Assembly: GCA_947450365.1 (NCBI GenBank)
Contig: CANFVE010000013.1
Location: 1 to 64,000 of the forward strand
DNA length: 64,000 nt
Direction: 5' to 3'
Source of the DNA: Cytophagaceae bacterium
GTDB taxonomy: Bacteria > Bacteroidota > Bacteroidia > Cytophagales > Spirosomataceae
Positions within the stretch are counted from its first letter, which is position 1; each line of letters begins with the position of its first letter. Position numbers and translations under genes: made by a program. The notes beneath the pieces were generated by a model, which did no database searches, was not told where the DNA came from, and worked only from the letters and a program-made list of their open reading frames with translations. This document shows, piece after piece, positions 55,831 through 63,583 of the stretch.

Positions 55831-55861
55831 AAAGCCCGGGCCTCATCGCCCGGGCTTTTTT
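55831..55861 (+). terminator. Terminator of fusA
   Basis: AAAGCCCGGGC (55831-55841) pairs with GCCCGGGCTTT (55848-55858) around a six-base loop, followed by T residues. Confidence 0.92.
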
Positions 55862-56092
55862 ATACCCCGCCTTTCCGTCGGAAAAAGAGACTTATTCTAC
55901 CCAATTATCACATTTTTTTTAACACCAAAAGGGCTATTCCTCCTTTAGGAAAAAACGATTTTTCCCAAGCCTAACGGAAAAGAAATCCTTGGGCTGATAT
56001 CTTTTGCGCATATTCTCAGCCGATCCCAAATTCCTAACATAAGCCCCATGAGGCATAGGCCCAATAGGTCAAAAGCAAATTCCTATTCCAAA
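55862..56092. other. Intergenic stretch with small hairpins and a 40-codon open frame
   Basis: Between the fusA terminator and the exporter gene. It contains TTTCCG-T-CGGAAA (55872-55884) and a longer CCCAAG...CTTGGG pairing near 55975-56000. On the minus strand 55934-56056 is an open frame of 40 codons (MPHGAYVRN...), basic and unlike a double-glycine leader peptide. It could be a relic of a mobile or repeat element; I cannot show that it is expressed. Confidence 0.3.
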
Positions 56093-56968
56093 TTAGACTA
56101 ACAATCCCTGTGCCATTACCATTTTCGCATAGGCTCCCTCCGATTTTATTAGTTCTCGATGTGTACCTGCCTGAACCAATTGGCCACATTGAAGCACAAG
56201 GATGTGATCAGCTTGAATAATTGTACTGAGGCGATGGGCAATGACCACCAAGGTTTTTCCCAGATGCCGAAAACGTTCGAGTAGAAGTAAGATGCTTTGC
56301 TCGGAAGCGGAATCCAGTGAGGAAGTTGCCTCGTCCAGCAACAATATTTCCGGTTCCCGATACAAGGCCCTCGCCAAGGCTATACGTTGCCTCTGCCCCC
56401 CTGATAACATCACACCATTTTCCCCCAAAGGTGTGTCATAGCCACTCGGAATTTTCTCGATAAATTCAGCAATGCCCGTATCCCGACAAAGCTTCAACAC
56501 ACGTTTCACATCCGGAAATGGATCTCCTATTGCAATATTATCAATCACATTGCCAGAGAACAATTGGATTTGCTGAGGTACCACCGCTATCCTCCGTCGC
56601 AAATCCGCCAAGCCAATATGTCTTATATCATAATCGCCTACCCTAATTCGACCCGACTGAATCGGGTACAATCCCTGCAAAATCGAAAAAAGCGAAGTTT
56701 TTCCGCTTCCGCTATCCCCTACAATTGCCGTCATTTTTCCCTTCGAGATGAGTACATCTAATCCCGAAAAGACCTGCACCCGGCTTCCATACGAAAAATA
56801 CACCTGCTCAAATCGAATATCCCCCAAGGCCTCTTGCCCTAAAACAACTTTTTGATTCTCGCCCTTCTCCAGTGCCAAATCCATGATTTCAAACAAACGA
56901 TCCGCGGCAATTCGGGCGTTTTGGATGGATTTATTAGCGCCCAACAAAGCAGTCATTGGCCCCGAAAA
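56093..56968 (-). CDS. C-terminal (ATPase) half of the frameshifted C39-peptidase ABC exporter
   Basis: About 291 residues in a frame shifted by one base relative to the N-terminal half. It begins at the end of the membrane domain (SGPMTALLGANKSIQNARIAADRLFEI) and contains a full ABC domain: Walker A GDSGSGKTSL, signature [15 protein letters not shown], Walker B EILLLDEATSSLD, and switch histidine in VVIAHRLSTI. There is no start codon of its own at the homologous boundary; the frame is open a little further upstream only by chance. All nucleotide-binding motifs are intact, which argues against long-standing decay. Confidence 0.85.
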   Translation of the reverse strand, partial: FSGPMTALLGANKSIQNARIAADRLFEIMDLALEKGENQKVVLGQEALGDIRFEQVYFSYGSRVQVFSGLDVLISKGKMTAIVGDSGSGKTSLFSILQGLYPIQSGRIRVGDYDIRHIGLADLRRRIAVVPQQIQLFSGNVIDNIAIGDPFPDVKRVLKLCRDTGIAEFIEKIPSGYDTPLGENGVMLSGGQRQRIALARALYREPEILLLDEATSSLDSASEQSILLLLERFRHLGKTLVVIAHRLSTIIQADHILVLQCGQLVQAGTHRELIKSEGAYAKMVMAQGLLV

Positions 56969-58248
56969 AAGGCCACCAACGTGTAAAATGAAAAGAGCTC
57001 TCCGGGCGTAATTTGTTGGTCCAGCACATATCCCGCGCCCAGCCACATCAGCACCACCGTAATCAAAGAGGCTAAAAAAGAGGCGCTTGTTCCCGCGAAA
57101 AGCGTATGGTAGCCCGACTTCATCCCCGTAAATAACAATTTCACAAAACGATGTTCCGTTTTTTGATTCATAAACTCCTCGATCCCAAATTCCTTGACTG
57201 TCCGAATTTGATTCAGCGACTCAACCAACTGCGATTCCAACGCCGCCGAATCCTCCATCACCAGCCGTTCCACCCGTTTATTCAATCGATCAACCAGTCC
57301 ATATAGGAGCGCATACAGGGGAAGGAAAGCCAACATCACAGTGGCCAAATGCCAATCTTGCAAAAACATAAATCCAAAAGCGAACAAGACCACACACACG
57401 TTCACCACCCATTCGATCACAGTCTCATTCAAAAAATTTCGAATCTTAATCGCATCACTAATCCGCGAAGTAACCTCCCCAATTCGCATGGTATCAAAAA
57501 ACCGTTGGGGTAAATACATCAAATGTTTATAGTACCCTAGAATTAAAGCCGCATCCATCAATTGGCCCGATTTCATCATCAAAATTGATTTCCGACTACC
57601 CACATAGGCCTGCAATGCAATCACCAGCAGCATTCCCACACTCATGACATTCAATAAATTTTGGTTCCCATCTATCAATACATAATCCGTGATTTTCTGA
57701 ATGTAGACCGACATGCATAAGCCCAAAAGCGTAAATAAAACCGCGCCTAAAAGCACCTGAAAAATTACAGAACGATGTGGCCACATTAATCCCCAAAACC
57801 GTTTTAAAAGGGATTTCGTCGCATCTAAAGGCTTGAATCCCTCTCCTGGGGCCAATAAAACTAACACCCCTGACCAAATCTCTTTAAAATCCCTGAGCTC
57901 ATATTTTTGCATTTCCCCAAAAGCAGGGTCCATCACAAACACATGATTTTGCGTTACTTTATAAAGGACGACAAAATGATGCAACTGATTTTTCAACACA
58001 AGATGAACGATGCAAGGCAAAGGAACTTGGGACAAGGATTCCATGCGGCCCCGAACTCCTTTGGCTAAAAATCCCATTTTTTCAGCCGCTTGAACAAGAC
58101 CTAACACGTTCGTTCCATATAAATCAGTACTTGCCAATTGCCGAATGTGGGCAATGGGCATATGAACCCCATAATGATTCCCAATCGAAGCCAAACAGGC
58201 CGCGCCGCAATCTTTAAAATCATGTTGTTTAATCTTGATGGCTTTCAT
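56953..58248 (-). CDS. N-terminal (peptidase C39 and membrane) half of a frameshifted ABC peptide exporter
   Basis: A 431-residue product as read. A C39 peptidase domain (about 1-130) has the catalytic cysteine in FKDCGAACLA, the histidine in HHFVVL, and the aspartate in MDPAFG. Six transmembrane helices of the ABC exporter fold follow (about 155-425). The reading frame then ends at 56953 after a run of six T. With the downstream half the protein would be about 718 residues, the usual size of bacteriocin/GG-peptide exporters that cleave a leader and export the peptide. The start overlaps the HlyD-like gene by 20 bases. Confidence 0.85.
   Translation of the reverse strand: MKAIKIKQHDFKDCGAACLASIGNHYGVHMPIAHIRQLASTDLYGTNVLGLVQAAEKMGFLAKGVRGRMESLSQVPLPCIVHLVLKNQLHHFVVLYKVTQNHVFVMDPAFGEMQKYELRDFKEIWSGVLVLLAPGEGFKPLDATKSLLKRFWGLMWPHRSVIFQVLLGAVLFTLLGLCMSVYIQKITDYVLIDGNQNLLNVMSVGMLLVIALQAYVGSRKSILMMKSGQLMDAALILGYYKHLMYLPQRFFDTMRIGEVTSRISDAIKIRNFLNETVIEWVVNVCVVLFAFGFMFLQDWHLATVMLAFLPLYALLYGLVDRLNKRVERLVMEDSAALESQLVESLNQIRTVKEFGIEEFMNQKTEHRFVKLLFTGMKSGYHTLFAGTSASFLASLITVVLMWLGAGYVLDQQITPGELFSFYTLVAFFRGQ
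56965..56970 (-). other. Frameshift site in a run of six T (minus strand)
   Basis: The codons GCC TTT TTT CGG lead to a TGA eleven bases later. If one more T is read, the sequence continues FFSGPMTALLG in the frame of the ATPase half, which fits the expected family spacing. The break is either a genuine one-base deletion, a -1 ribosomal slip or polymerase slippage on the run, or a homopolymer sequencing error. Confidence 0.8.
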
Positions 58249-59386
58249 TCGTCAAGGGTTCTACATTAGGGTTTAAATATGTATCCGTGCAATCAAGGAT
58301 CAATTGGGCTAACGATCGTTTTGCCAAAAAAAATCGTGCGGTGAATGTCATGCCTTTCATAACGGAAACACCTTGCCCATTTTTTAGGCGCAAATTCTTT
58401 TCCAATAAGCGACAACGAACCCTAAACAATACCGCTCCATGTTGCAGCTGGGGATTCCGATCGATTTCAATGACTTGGCCAGGAATAAAACCCCATTGAT
58501 GAAATGGAAAGGCATCGAATTGCAACCTAAGCTTTTGACCCAATCGCAACAGCCCAATATCCTTAGGCCCCACCTGGCATTCCGCCAATATGCCATGGTC
58601 CGGAGAAATTTCCGCTAACATACCTGCTGAAGGTAAAAACGAATTTGCCTCAAAGCCCTTTACATTCGTCAGCGTTCCATCGATCGGCGCGCGAATGACG
58701 TATTGCATCTTTTCCAGCCTTAATTTTTGAATGGCGATGTCATAATTATGTTGCAAATCGGACGCCTCCTTAAATTGCCTTTGCCAATGCGCATATTGTT
58801 TTGCTTCCGTCAGTCGCCACGACGCGAGAGCCATTTGGTAATCATGTTCGGCTTGATCATATTCCACAGGAGGAATGACGCGATCGGCAAAGAGTTTTTG
58901 TTGGCGTAACCAGATAACCTTAGTCGTCTGTATATGCATATGCGCTTCTTTTTTTTGCGCCAAAAAGGAGTCAAAATCCTGGCGAATGGTGGCTTGGGTC
59001 AAGAAAGGCTGTTCCGACCGACTTAAAATTTCATGTAGATCTTGTAGGATCCCTTGGTTTACCTTGCGCAAGGAAATCTGATGCGCAAGTTCCTCTTCCG
59101 TTCGTCGATCATCCATACGCAAAAGCGTATCTCCCCGATGGACCGCTTGATTATTCCGCATATTCACCTGCGAAATGCTACCGCTAACCAAGGACAAAAT
59201 AGGCGCCGGATCTTTCCCCGGTCGTAAAATCCCTCGGGCTTGTGCGGAAACCTCCACCTGAATGAAAGGCAATGAAATCAATGTGCCGCTTAGCACAAAC
59301 AACATCAGTACATACATGGAAAATCCACTCACTCGATTTTGGATAATCAGATTTTCAAGGCTATATAAAAGGTTGTTCGGGAACAT
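58229..59386 (-). CDS. HlyD-family secretion adaptor of the peptide exporter
   Basis: A 385-residue membrane-fusion protein: one N-terminal transmembrane helix (about residues 23-44), a biotinyl-lipoyl-like region, a long alpha hairpin (about 95-225), and a C-terminal beta barrel. It would link the ABC exporter to an outer-membrane channel. It overlaps the exporter gene by 20 bases and is clearly co-transcribed. No TolC homologue or GG-leader precursor gene is next to it. Confidence 0.87.
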   Translation of the reverse strand: MFPNNLLYSLENLIIQNRVSGFSMYVLMLFVLSGTLISLPFIQVEVSAQARGILRPGKDPAPILSLVSGSISQVNMRNNQAVHRGDTLLRMDDRRTEEELAHQISLRKVNQGILQDLHEILSRSEQPFLTQATIRQDFDSFLAQKKEAHMHIQTTKVIWLRQQKLFADRVIPPVEYDQAEHDYQMALASWRLTEAKQYAHWQRQFKEASDLQHNYDIAIQKLRLEKMQYVIRAPIDGTLTNVKGFEANSFLPSAGMLAEISPDHGILAECQVGPKDIGLLRLGQKLRLQFDAFPFHQWGFIPGQVIEIDRNPQLQHGAVLFRVRCRLLEKNLRLKNGQGVSVMKGMTFTARFFLAKRSLAQLILDCTDTYLNPNVEPLTNESHQD

Positions 59387-59458
59387 GGCTGCGTAATTTT
59401 TTAACGAAAATACAGCTCGTTCGGAAAGGAGAAAATAGGATGATAACGAATATCAAAC

Positions 59459-59535
59459 TCTTGATCAGGAAAAATCAAGAAGCTGATTTTTAAAGGCAAC
59501 GATTAAAAATCAGCGCGTATTGGAAAACAAAAATA
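59459..59535 (-). promoter_or_regulatory. Candidate promoter and tandem hairpins before the exporter operon
   Basis: TATTTTTG (minus strand, 59528-59535) is a perfect -7 element just after the acyltransferase stop. Downstream lie a hairpin with perfect 10-base arms (GCTGATTTTT 59482-59491, AAAAATCAGC 59505-59514) and another with 7-base arms (TCTTGAT 59459-59465, ATCAAGA 59474-59480). They could terminate the upstream gene or structure the operon leader of about 140 bases. Confidence 0.45.
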
Positions 59536-59537
59536 GG

Positions 59538-60572
59538 CTACACAAAATATCGTTTCAGCTCCTGAATGGGTCTTTCGATCCATCGATACGAAATCGTGGC
59601 AACCAAAAATAGCACCAGTAAACCGATCAAATGAAAGGGATCGGCTGGTAAAGGAATGTGCAATCGTCCGGCCACTTGATAAAACAAATCAGGAACCAAC
59701 ATGTGATATAAATAAATCCCATAACTCATTTGGCCCAGCTTCCGTAAGGGCGTCCAAGAAAAAATACGCGCCAAAACCCCTTTTTGCATCGCCTGAAACA
59801 ATAAGGCTACAGACACCATCGAGGTCAAGGTTCGAAAGAGCAATTGCTTCACCAAATCCGCATCTGTATGCAATACACATAACATCATCCACAAAATCAA
59901 TACTGGAATCCAGAGCCTACGCACCCAGATTCCCAGCTCGGCAGAACGGCCATTTCGCAGATAAAAGGCCAACAAAGCGCCCCACGCAAACGTATCCACG
60001 CAGGTGATCATATACACCCCAATCCCATGCAATTCATGCACCGAAACATAGCGCGCCACGATTCCCAGCACCACGACTGACCATAAAAAAACGAGCAGTT
60101 TTTGGCCTGAAGGAATCAACAACATAAAAAAAGGCCACACAATATAAAACTGCTCCTCCACGGACAAAGACCAATAGGGCGACAACATATCAGACCAGTT
60201 TTGAGTATGCTCAAGCCAATGATTATATACGTAGGTACAATAATAAAAAGGATGTTCATAAAAATCCGTCACCACTTGAATCCCGATTTTTTTGCCCACC
60301 AACAATCCCAAAAGAACCAAAAAATAAATGGGAAATATGCGCAATGCACGCCGAATCACGAAATTTTTAAAGGAATGAAGGAAAGTCCCGGAGGCTTGTT
60401 GGGCCATCAAAATATTCGAAATCAAATACCCACTCAACACAAAAAATAGCGTCACGCCGATCGGACCATTTGGCAAGATATTCACCCAATGATCCATGGG
60501 AAACCAATGAAACAAGAGAACTAATAGGATGGCAAGCGCCCTGACACCATCTAAGGCAGGTATGTATTTCAT
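59538..60572 (-). CDS. Acyltransferase family 3 (OafA/YrhL-like) membrane protein
   Basis: A 344-residue membrane acyltransferase with about ten helices, typical of enzymes that O-acetylate or acylate surface sugars. Signatures include the N-terminal YIPALDGVRALAILLVLLFH with the catalytic histidine, GVTLFFVLSGYLI, and YWSLSVEEQFYIVWP. It has its own promoter and precedes the peptide exporter on the same strand; a functional link is not shown. Confidence 0.92.
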   Translation of the reverse strand: MKYIPALDGVRALAILLVLLFHWFPMDHWVNILPNGPIGVTLFFVLSGYLISNILMAQQASGTFLHSFKNFVIRRALRIFPIYFLVLLGLLVGKKIGIQVVTDFYEHPFYYCTYVYNHWLEHTQNWSDMLSPYWSLSVEEQFYIVWPFFMLLIPSGQKLLVFLWSVVVLGIVARYVSVHELHGIGVYMITCVDTFAWGALLAFYLRNGRSAELGIWVRRLWIPVLILWMMLCVLHTDADLVKQLLFRTLTSMVSVALLFQAMQKGVLARIFSWTPLRKLGQMSYGIYLYHMLVPDLFYQVAGRLHIPLPADPFHLIGLLVLFLVATISYRWIERPIQELKRYFV

Positions 60573-60588
60573 CGCAATGTATCGAACA

Positions 60589-60619
60589 CAAAGCTAAAAA
60601 AACCCGGATAGGAATCAAA
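60589..60619 (-). promoter_or_regulatory. Promoter of the acyltransferase gene
   Basis: On the minus strand TTTG (60616-60619), 19 bases, TAGCTTTG (60589-60596). A full consensus match, giving a leader of roughly ten bases. Confidence 0.7.
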
Positions 60620-60727
60620 CCTCTTATCCACCTATATGCTTATTTATCCCCGCCCCGTATCTTTTGTAGAAAAGAATGTAGACTTTGCGACAATGCGTGT
60701 ATTTTTGAAGCTTGAATGAATGTCGTT

Positions 60728-61435
60728 ATGAGCAAAATTATTGAGACCCGGAATATTTCAAAACGCTATGTCATGGGCGAAGAGGTGATTGATGCCTTAA
60801 AAAACATCAATATTTCCGTGAATAAAGGGGAATATGTCGCTTTTATGGGACCCTCAGGTTCGGGAAAATCAACGCTGATGAATATCGTAGGCTGTTTGGA
60901 CACACCCTCCACCGGACAATATATTTTGAATGGGCAAGATGTGAGCGAAATGTCAGAAAATGAATTAGCTGCGGTGCGCAACAAAGAAATCGGTTTCGTT
61001 TTCCAAACCTTTAACTTGTTACCCCGCCAATCCGCCCTCGAGAACGTTGCCCTTCCCCTCATCTACGCAGGTTATTCGAAATCCCAACGCACCGAAATCG
61101 CCATGGAAACCCTTCGCGGAGTGGGACTGGATAATCGGGCAGGACATAAACCCAACGAACTTTCGGGTGGTCAGCGCCAACGGGTGGCCGTGGCCCGTGC
61201 CTTGGTCAATGACCCTTCCATTCTTTTAGCCGATGAACCTACAGGTAATTTGGACACCAAGACGTCCTACGAAATTATGGACCTCTTCGACCAATTACAC
61301 AAAAAAGGCAATACCATCGTTATGGTTACCCACGAAGACGACATCGCTCAATATGCCCACCGCATCATTCGCCTGCGCGACGGACTCATCGAATCCGATA
61401 CCATTAATCCCAATGTGCGGAAAGTGGAGAAATAA
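60728..61435 (+). CDS. ABC transporter ATP-binding protein, MacB/LolD type
   Basis: A 235-residue ATPase: Walker [11 protein letters not shown] loop [12 protein letters not shown], signature [15 protein letters not shown], Walker [13 protein letters not shown], and switch histidine in [12 protein letters not shown]. This is the type that works with MacB/FtsX-like permeases in lipoprotein release or drug export. No permease gene lies beside it, so its partner is elsewhere. The ATG at 60728 is preferred to one four codons earlier. Confidence 0.9.
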   Translation: MSKIIETRNISKRYVMGEEVIDALKNINISVNKGEYVAFMGPSGSGKSTLMNIVGCLDTPSTGQYILNGQDVSEMSENELAAVRNKEIGFVFQTFNLLPRQSALENVALPLIYAGYSKSQRTEIAMETLRGVGLDNRAGHKPNELSGGQRQRVAVARALVNDPSILLADEPTGNLDTKTSYEIMDLFDQLHKKGNTIVMVTHEDDIAQYAHRIIRLRDGLIESDTINPNVRKVEK

Positions 61436-61497
61436 TAATTAGCGCTTCCTTTTTTACGTTAAATTCGATTACAAATAAGGGATTTCAGAAAATAATT

Positions 61498-61527
61498 AAA
61501 CTGATAATCTTCCGATTATATCAGTTT
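61498..61527. repeat. Inverted repeat upstream of higBA
   Basis: AAACTGATA (61498-61506) and TATCAGTTT (61519-61527), nine-base perfect arms with a 12-base spacer. It may be a terminator remnant of the ATPase gene or a second operator; no T tract follows. Confidence 0.4.
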
Positions 61528-61580
61528 ATTGTCCTCGCTTTTTCAAGCAAATAAATAATTTTGTCAAATAAAACCTGCTC

Positions 61581-61617
61581 ATTTATTCACTTATTTGTGA
61601 ATAAATATCTACTTTTG
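61581..61617 (+). promoter_or_regulatory. higBA promoter and palindromic operator
   Basis: A perfect inverted repeat ATTTATTCAC (61581-61590), six bases, GTGAATAAAT (61597-61606) lies directly before the -7 element TACTTTTG (61610-61617), nine bases from the higB ATG. It covers the place where the -33 element should be. Autorepression by HigA at such a palindrome is the usual arrangement. Confidence 0.65.
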
Positions 61618-61625
61618 TTCAGCTG

Positions 61626-61937
61626 ATGATCATTGTTTTCGACAAATATGAATTGCAAGAATTGTATGAAAAAGGCTATTCAGAAAATCGACGGGTTAAG
61701 TTTCAACCGAGTGTGATCAAACAATACATCAAAATAATTAACATGATGATTGCGATAGAGAAATTAGAAGAACTCTATCAAATTAAAAGCCTATATTTTA
61801 AAAAATTAATTGGTGCAAAATCAATGTTTCATTCCATTCGTGTCAATCAAAAATACCGCCTTGAATGCATCATCAGTTATGATATATTTTTGTTAGTCGG
61901 TAAAATCATGTCTCTTACGAATCATTATCAATCATGA
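61626..61937 (+). CDS. higB: HigB-type toxin of a type II toxin-antitoxin system
   Basis: A 103-residue RelE/ParE-superfamily toxin (plasmid maintenance system killer type), expected to cut mRNA on ribosomes. Typical features are a basic N-terminal half, the segment LYFKKLIGAKSMFHSIRVNQKYRLECII, and a C-terminal beta strand ending SLTNHYQS. The toxin gene precedes the antitoxin, as in hig loci, and they overlap by four bases (ATGA). Confidence 0.88.
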   Translation: MIIVFDKYELQELYEKGYSENRRVKFQPSVIKQYIKIINMMIAIEKLEELYQIKSLYFKKLIGAKSMFHSIRVNQKYRLECIISYDIFLLVGKIMSLTNHYQS

Positions 61938-62227
61938 ACTCAAAACAAACGCTAGTCCCATTATTTTCAACACATCCAGGAGAACTAATTCTCGATGAGA
62001 TGAAAGTGCGTAAAATATCTCAGCTAAAAATGGCCAAAGAGGTAGCTGTACAGCCTTCTTTTCTGAACGAAGTAATCAAAGGAAAAAGAAGCGTTCATGC
62101 CCATTTGGCTATCGCTCTTGAAAGTGCATTAGGTATTTCGGCCGAGTATTGGCTTAGGCTCCAAATGCAATATGATCTAAGCAAGGCTCGTGCAGAACTA
62201 AAACAACTAAAATCAGCCATCAGCTGA
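61934..62227 (+). CDS. higA: HigA-type antitoxin (XRE family)
   Basis: A 97-residue helix-turn-helix protein of the HigA family. HPGELILDEMKVRKISQLKMAKEV is the family start, followed by the recognition region PSFLNEVIKGKRSV and the dimer segment AIALESALGISAEYWLRLQMQYDL. It should neutralise HigB and repress the operon by binding the palindrome upstream. Confidence 0.92.
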   Translation: MNSKQTLVPLFSTHPGELILDEMKVRKISQLKMAKEVAVQPSFLNEVIKGKRSVHAHLAIALESALGISAEYWLRLQMQYDLSKARAELKQLKSAIS

Positions 62228-62267
62228 TCATAAATAGTATCACCCGATTAAAATGAATTGAAACAAA

Positions 62268-62297
62268 AAAAAGCCGTTCATCTCTGAACGGCTTTTT
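62268..62297. terminator. Bidirectional terminator between higA and rplS
   Basis: AAAAAGCCGTTCA (62268-62280) pairs with TGAACGGCTTTTT (62285-62297) around a four-base loop. A tracts and T tracts on both sides serve both converging genes. Confidence 0.9.
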
Positions 62298-62318
62298 CAT
62301 ATATAAAAAATCTCAAAC

Positions 62319-62672
62319 CTATTTTTTCTTCTCCTTTACACGAGCCGCTTTACCTTGCTTGCCTCTCATGTAGAATAAACGTGCACGACGTACTTTACCG
62401 CGACGTAATACTTCGATTTTATCGATGTTTGGTGACAAAATTGGGAAAATACGCTCCACACCAATTCCGTTTGAAATTTTACGAACGGTGAATGATTCAC
62501 CAGCACCTGAATTCTTACGTTGAATAACCAATCCTTGGAAAACCTGAATACGCTCCTTGTTCCCCTCACGAATCTTCACGTGAACATTGATCGTGTCTCC
62601 AGCGGCAAATTCTGGATGCCCTGCCCGACGGGCCGCGTTTTCTGCCTCAACTAACTTAATTAAATCACTCAT
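62319..62672 (-). CDS. rplS: 50S ribosomal protein L19
   Basis: A 117-residue ribosomal protein at the 30S-50S interface. The landmarks [44 protein letters not shown] and [14 protein letters not shown] are diagnostic. The C terminus is strongly basic. It is transcribed alone with a promoter motif and an untranslated leader of about 70 bases. Confidence 0.97.
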   Translation of the reverse strand: MSDLIKLVEAENAARRAGHPEFAAGDTINVHVKIREGNKERIQVFQGLVIQRKNSGAGESFTVRKISNGIGVERIFPILSPNIDKIEVLRRGKVRRARLFYMRGKQGKAARVKEKKK

Positions 62673-62753
62673 CTTCGTTTCGATTTTTGATGATTATCAG
62701 CCCTTAGCGGTCCACTTTGTACATAAGGCACACTGATTTGGGTTGCAAAGATA
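62673..62753 (-). promoter_or_regulatory. rplS promoter and possible structured leader
   Basis: TATCTTTG on the minus strand (62746-62753) is a perfect -7 element. The leader that follows can pair CCTTA with TAAGG and CAG with CTG around an internal loop. Ribosomal protein leaders for L19 have been described in Flavobacteria, so an autoregulatory structure is plausible here but is not shown. Confidence 0.5.
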
Positions 62754-62802
62754 GAAAAAATCTATTCTTTAAAAAAAAATTGACTAAAAAAATCCCCAAA
62801 AT

Positions 62803-63582
62803 TTAATCCATTCCCTTAATCCCCTTCACAAATGCCACCACCTCCGAACGAATATCCTTCGCCTGACCCAGTAATTTTACAAAGGCACTTCCTATAATTG
62901 CCCCCGAGGCGCCTGTCGACGCCTTTAAAAAACTCCCCCGATCCGAAATTCCAAATCCCACCAACCGAGGATTCTTCAATCCCATCCCGTCAATCCGTTT
63001 AAAATATACCTCTTGATCCGATGAAATACCGGTCTTCGCACCCGTGGTACTCGCCGAAGACACCATATAAATAAAACCCTCACTCACCGAATCAATCTGA
63101 CGAATTCGCTCATCCGAGGTTTGAGGCGTGATTAAAAAGATATTAAACAAGCCATATCGCTCGAAAATCGCCTGATACGATCGCTCATATTCCGCCATCG
63201 GCAAATCTGGTAAAATCAGTCCATCTACCCCAACTTCCTGGCATTTTTGACAAAAACGCTCCACCCCAAACTGCAAAACTGGATTTATATAGCCCATTAA
63301 AAGCACCGGAACTTGGATCGTGGTCCGCATATGGACCAATTGATCAAACAATTTCGCCACCGTCATCCCCTGATCCAACGCCGCTTGATTCGATTGCTGA
63401 ATCGTCTCCCCATCCGCCACCGGATCCGAATAAGGCATCCCAATCTCAATAATATCCACTCCGCCTTCCTGTAAGGCCTCCAATACCTGCATCGTATCCC
63501 CGAAATGGGGATATCCTGCAGTCGTATATACATTTAAGATCGGACCATTGGCCGACTGAAATACTTCCGTAATTCGATTCAT
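62803..63582 (-). CDS. trpA: Tryptophan synthase alpha subunit
   Basis: Cleaves indole-3-glycerol phosphate to indole, passed to TrpB. The 259-residue protein has the catalytic glutamate in DIIEIGMPYSDPVADG, GYINPV, DGLILPDLP, and the phosphate-binding GFGISDRGSF and GAIIGSAFV segments. The ATG at 63582 matches the usual start (MNRITEVF); one three codons upstream overlaps trpB by eight bases and is less likely. Confidence 0.96.
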   Translation of the reverse strand: MNRITEVFQSANGPILNVYTTAGYPHFGDTMQVLEALQEGGVDIIEIGMPYSDPVADGETIQQSNQAALDQGMTVAKLFDQLVHMRTTIQVPVLLMGYINPVLQFGVERFCQKCQEVGVDGLILPDLPMAEYERSYQAIFERYGLFNIFLITPQTSDERIRQIDSVSEGFIYMVSSASTTGAKTGISSDQEVYFKRIDGMGLKNPRLVGFGISDRGSFLKASTGASGAIIGSAFVKLLGQAKDIRSEVVAFVKGIKGMD

Positions 63583-63583
63583 C

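Noticed and set aside
56969-57046. Upstream GTG start for the ATPase half of the exporter
   Set aside because: The codons upstream of the T run in this frame do not resemble the family, while the other frame does; this is a frameshift, not an independent start.
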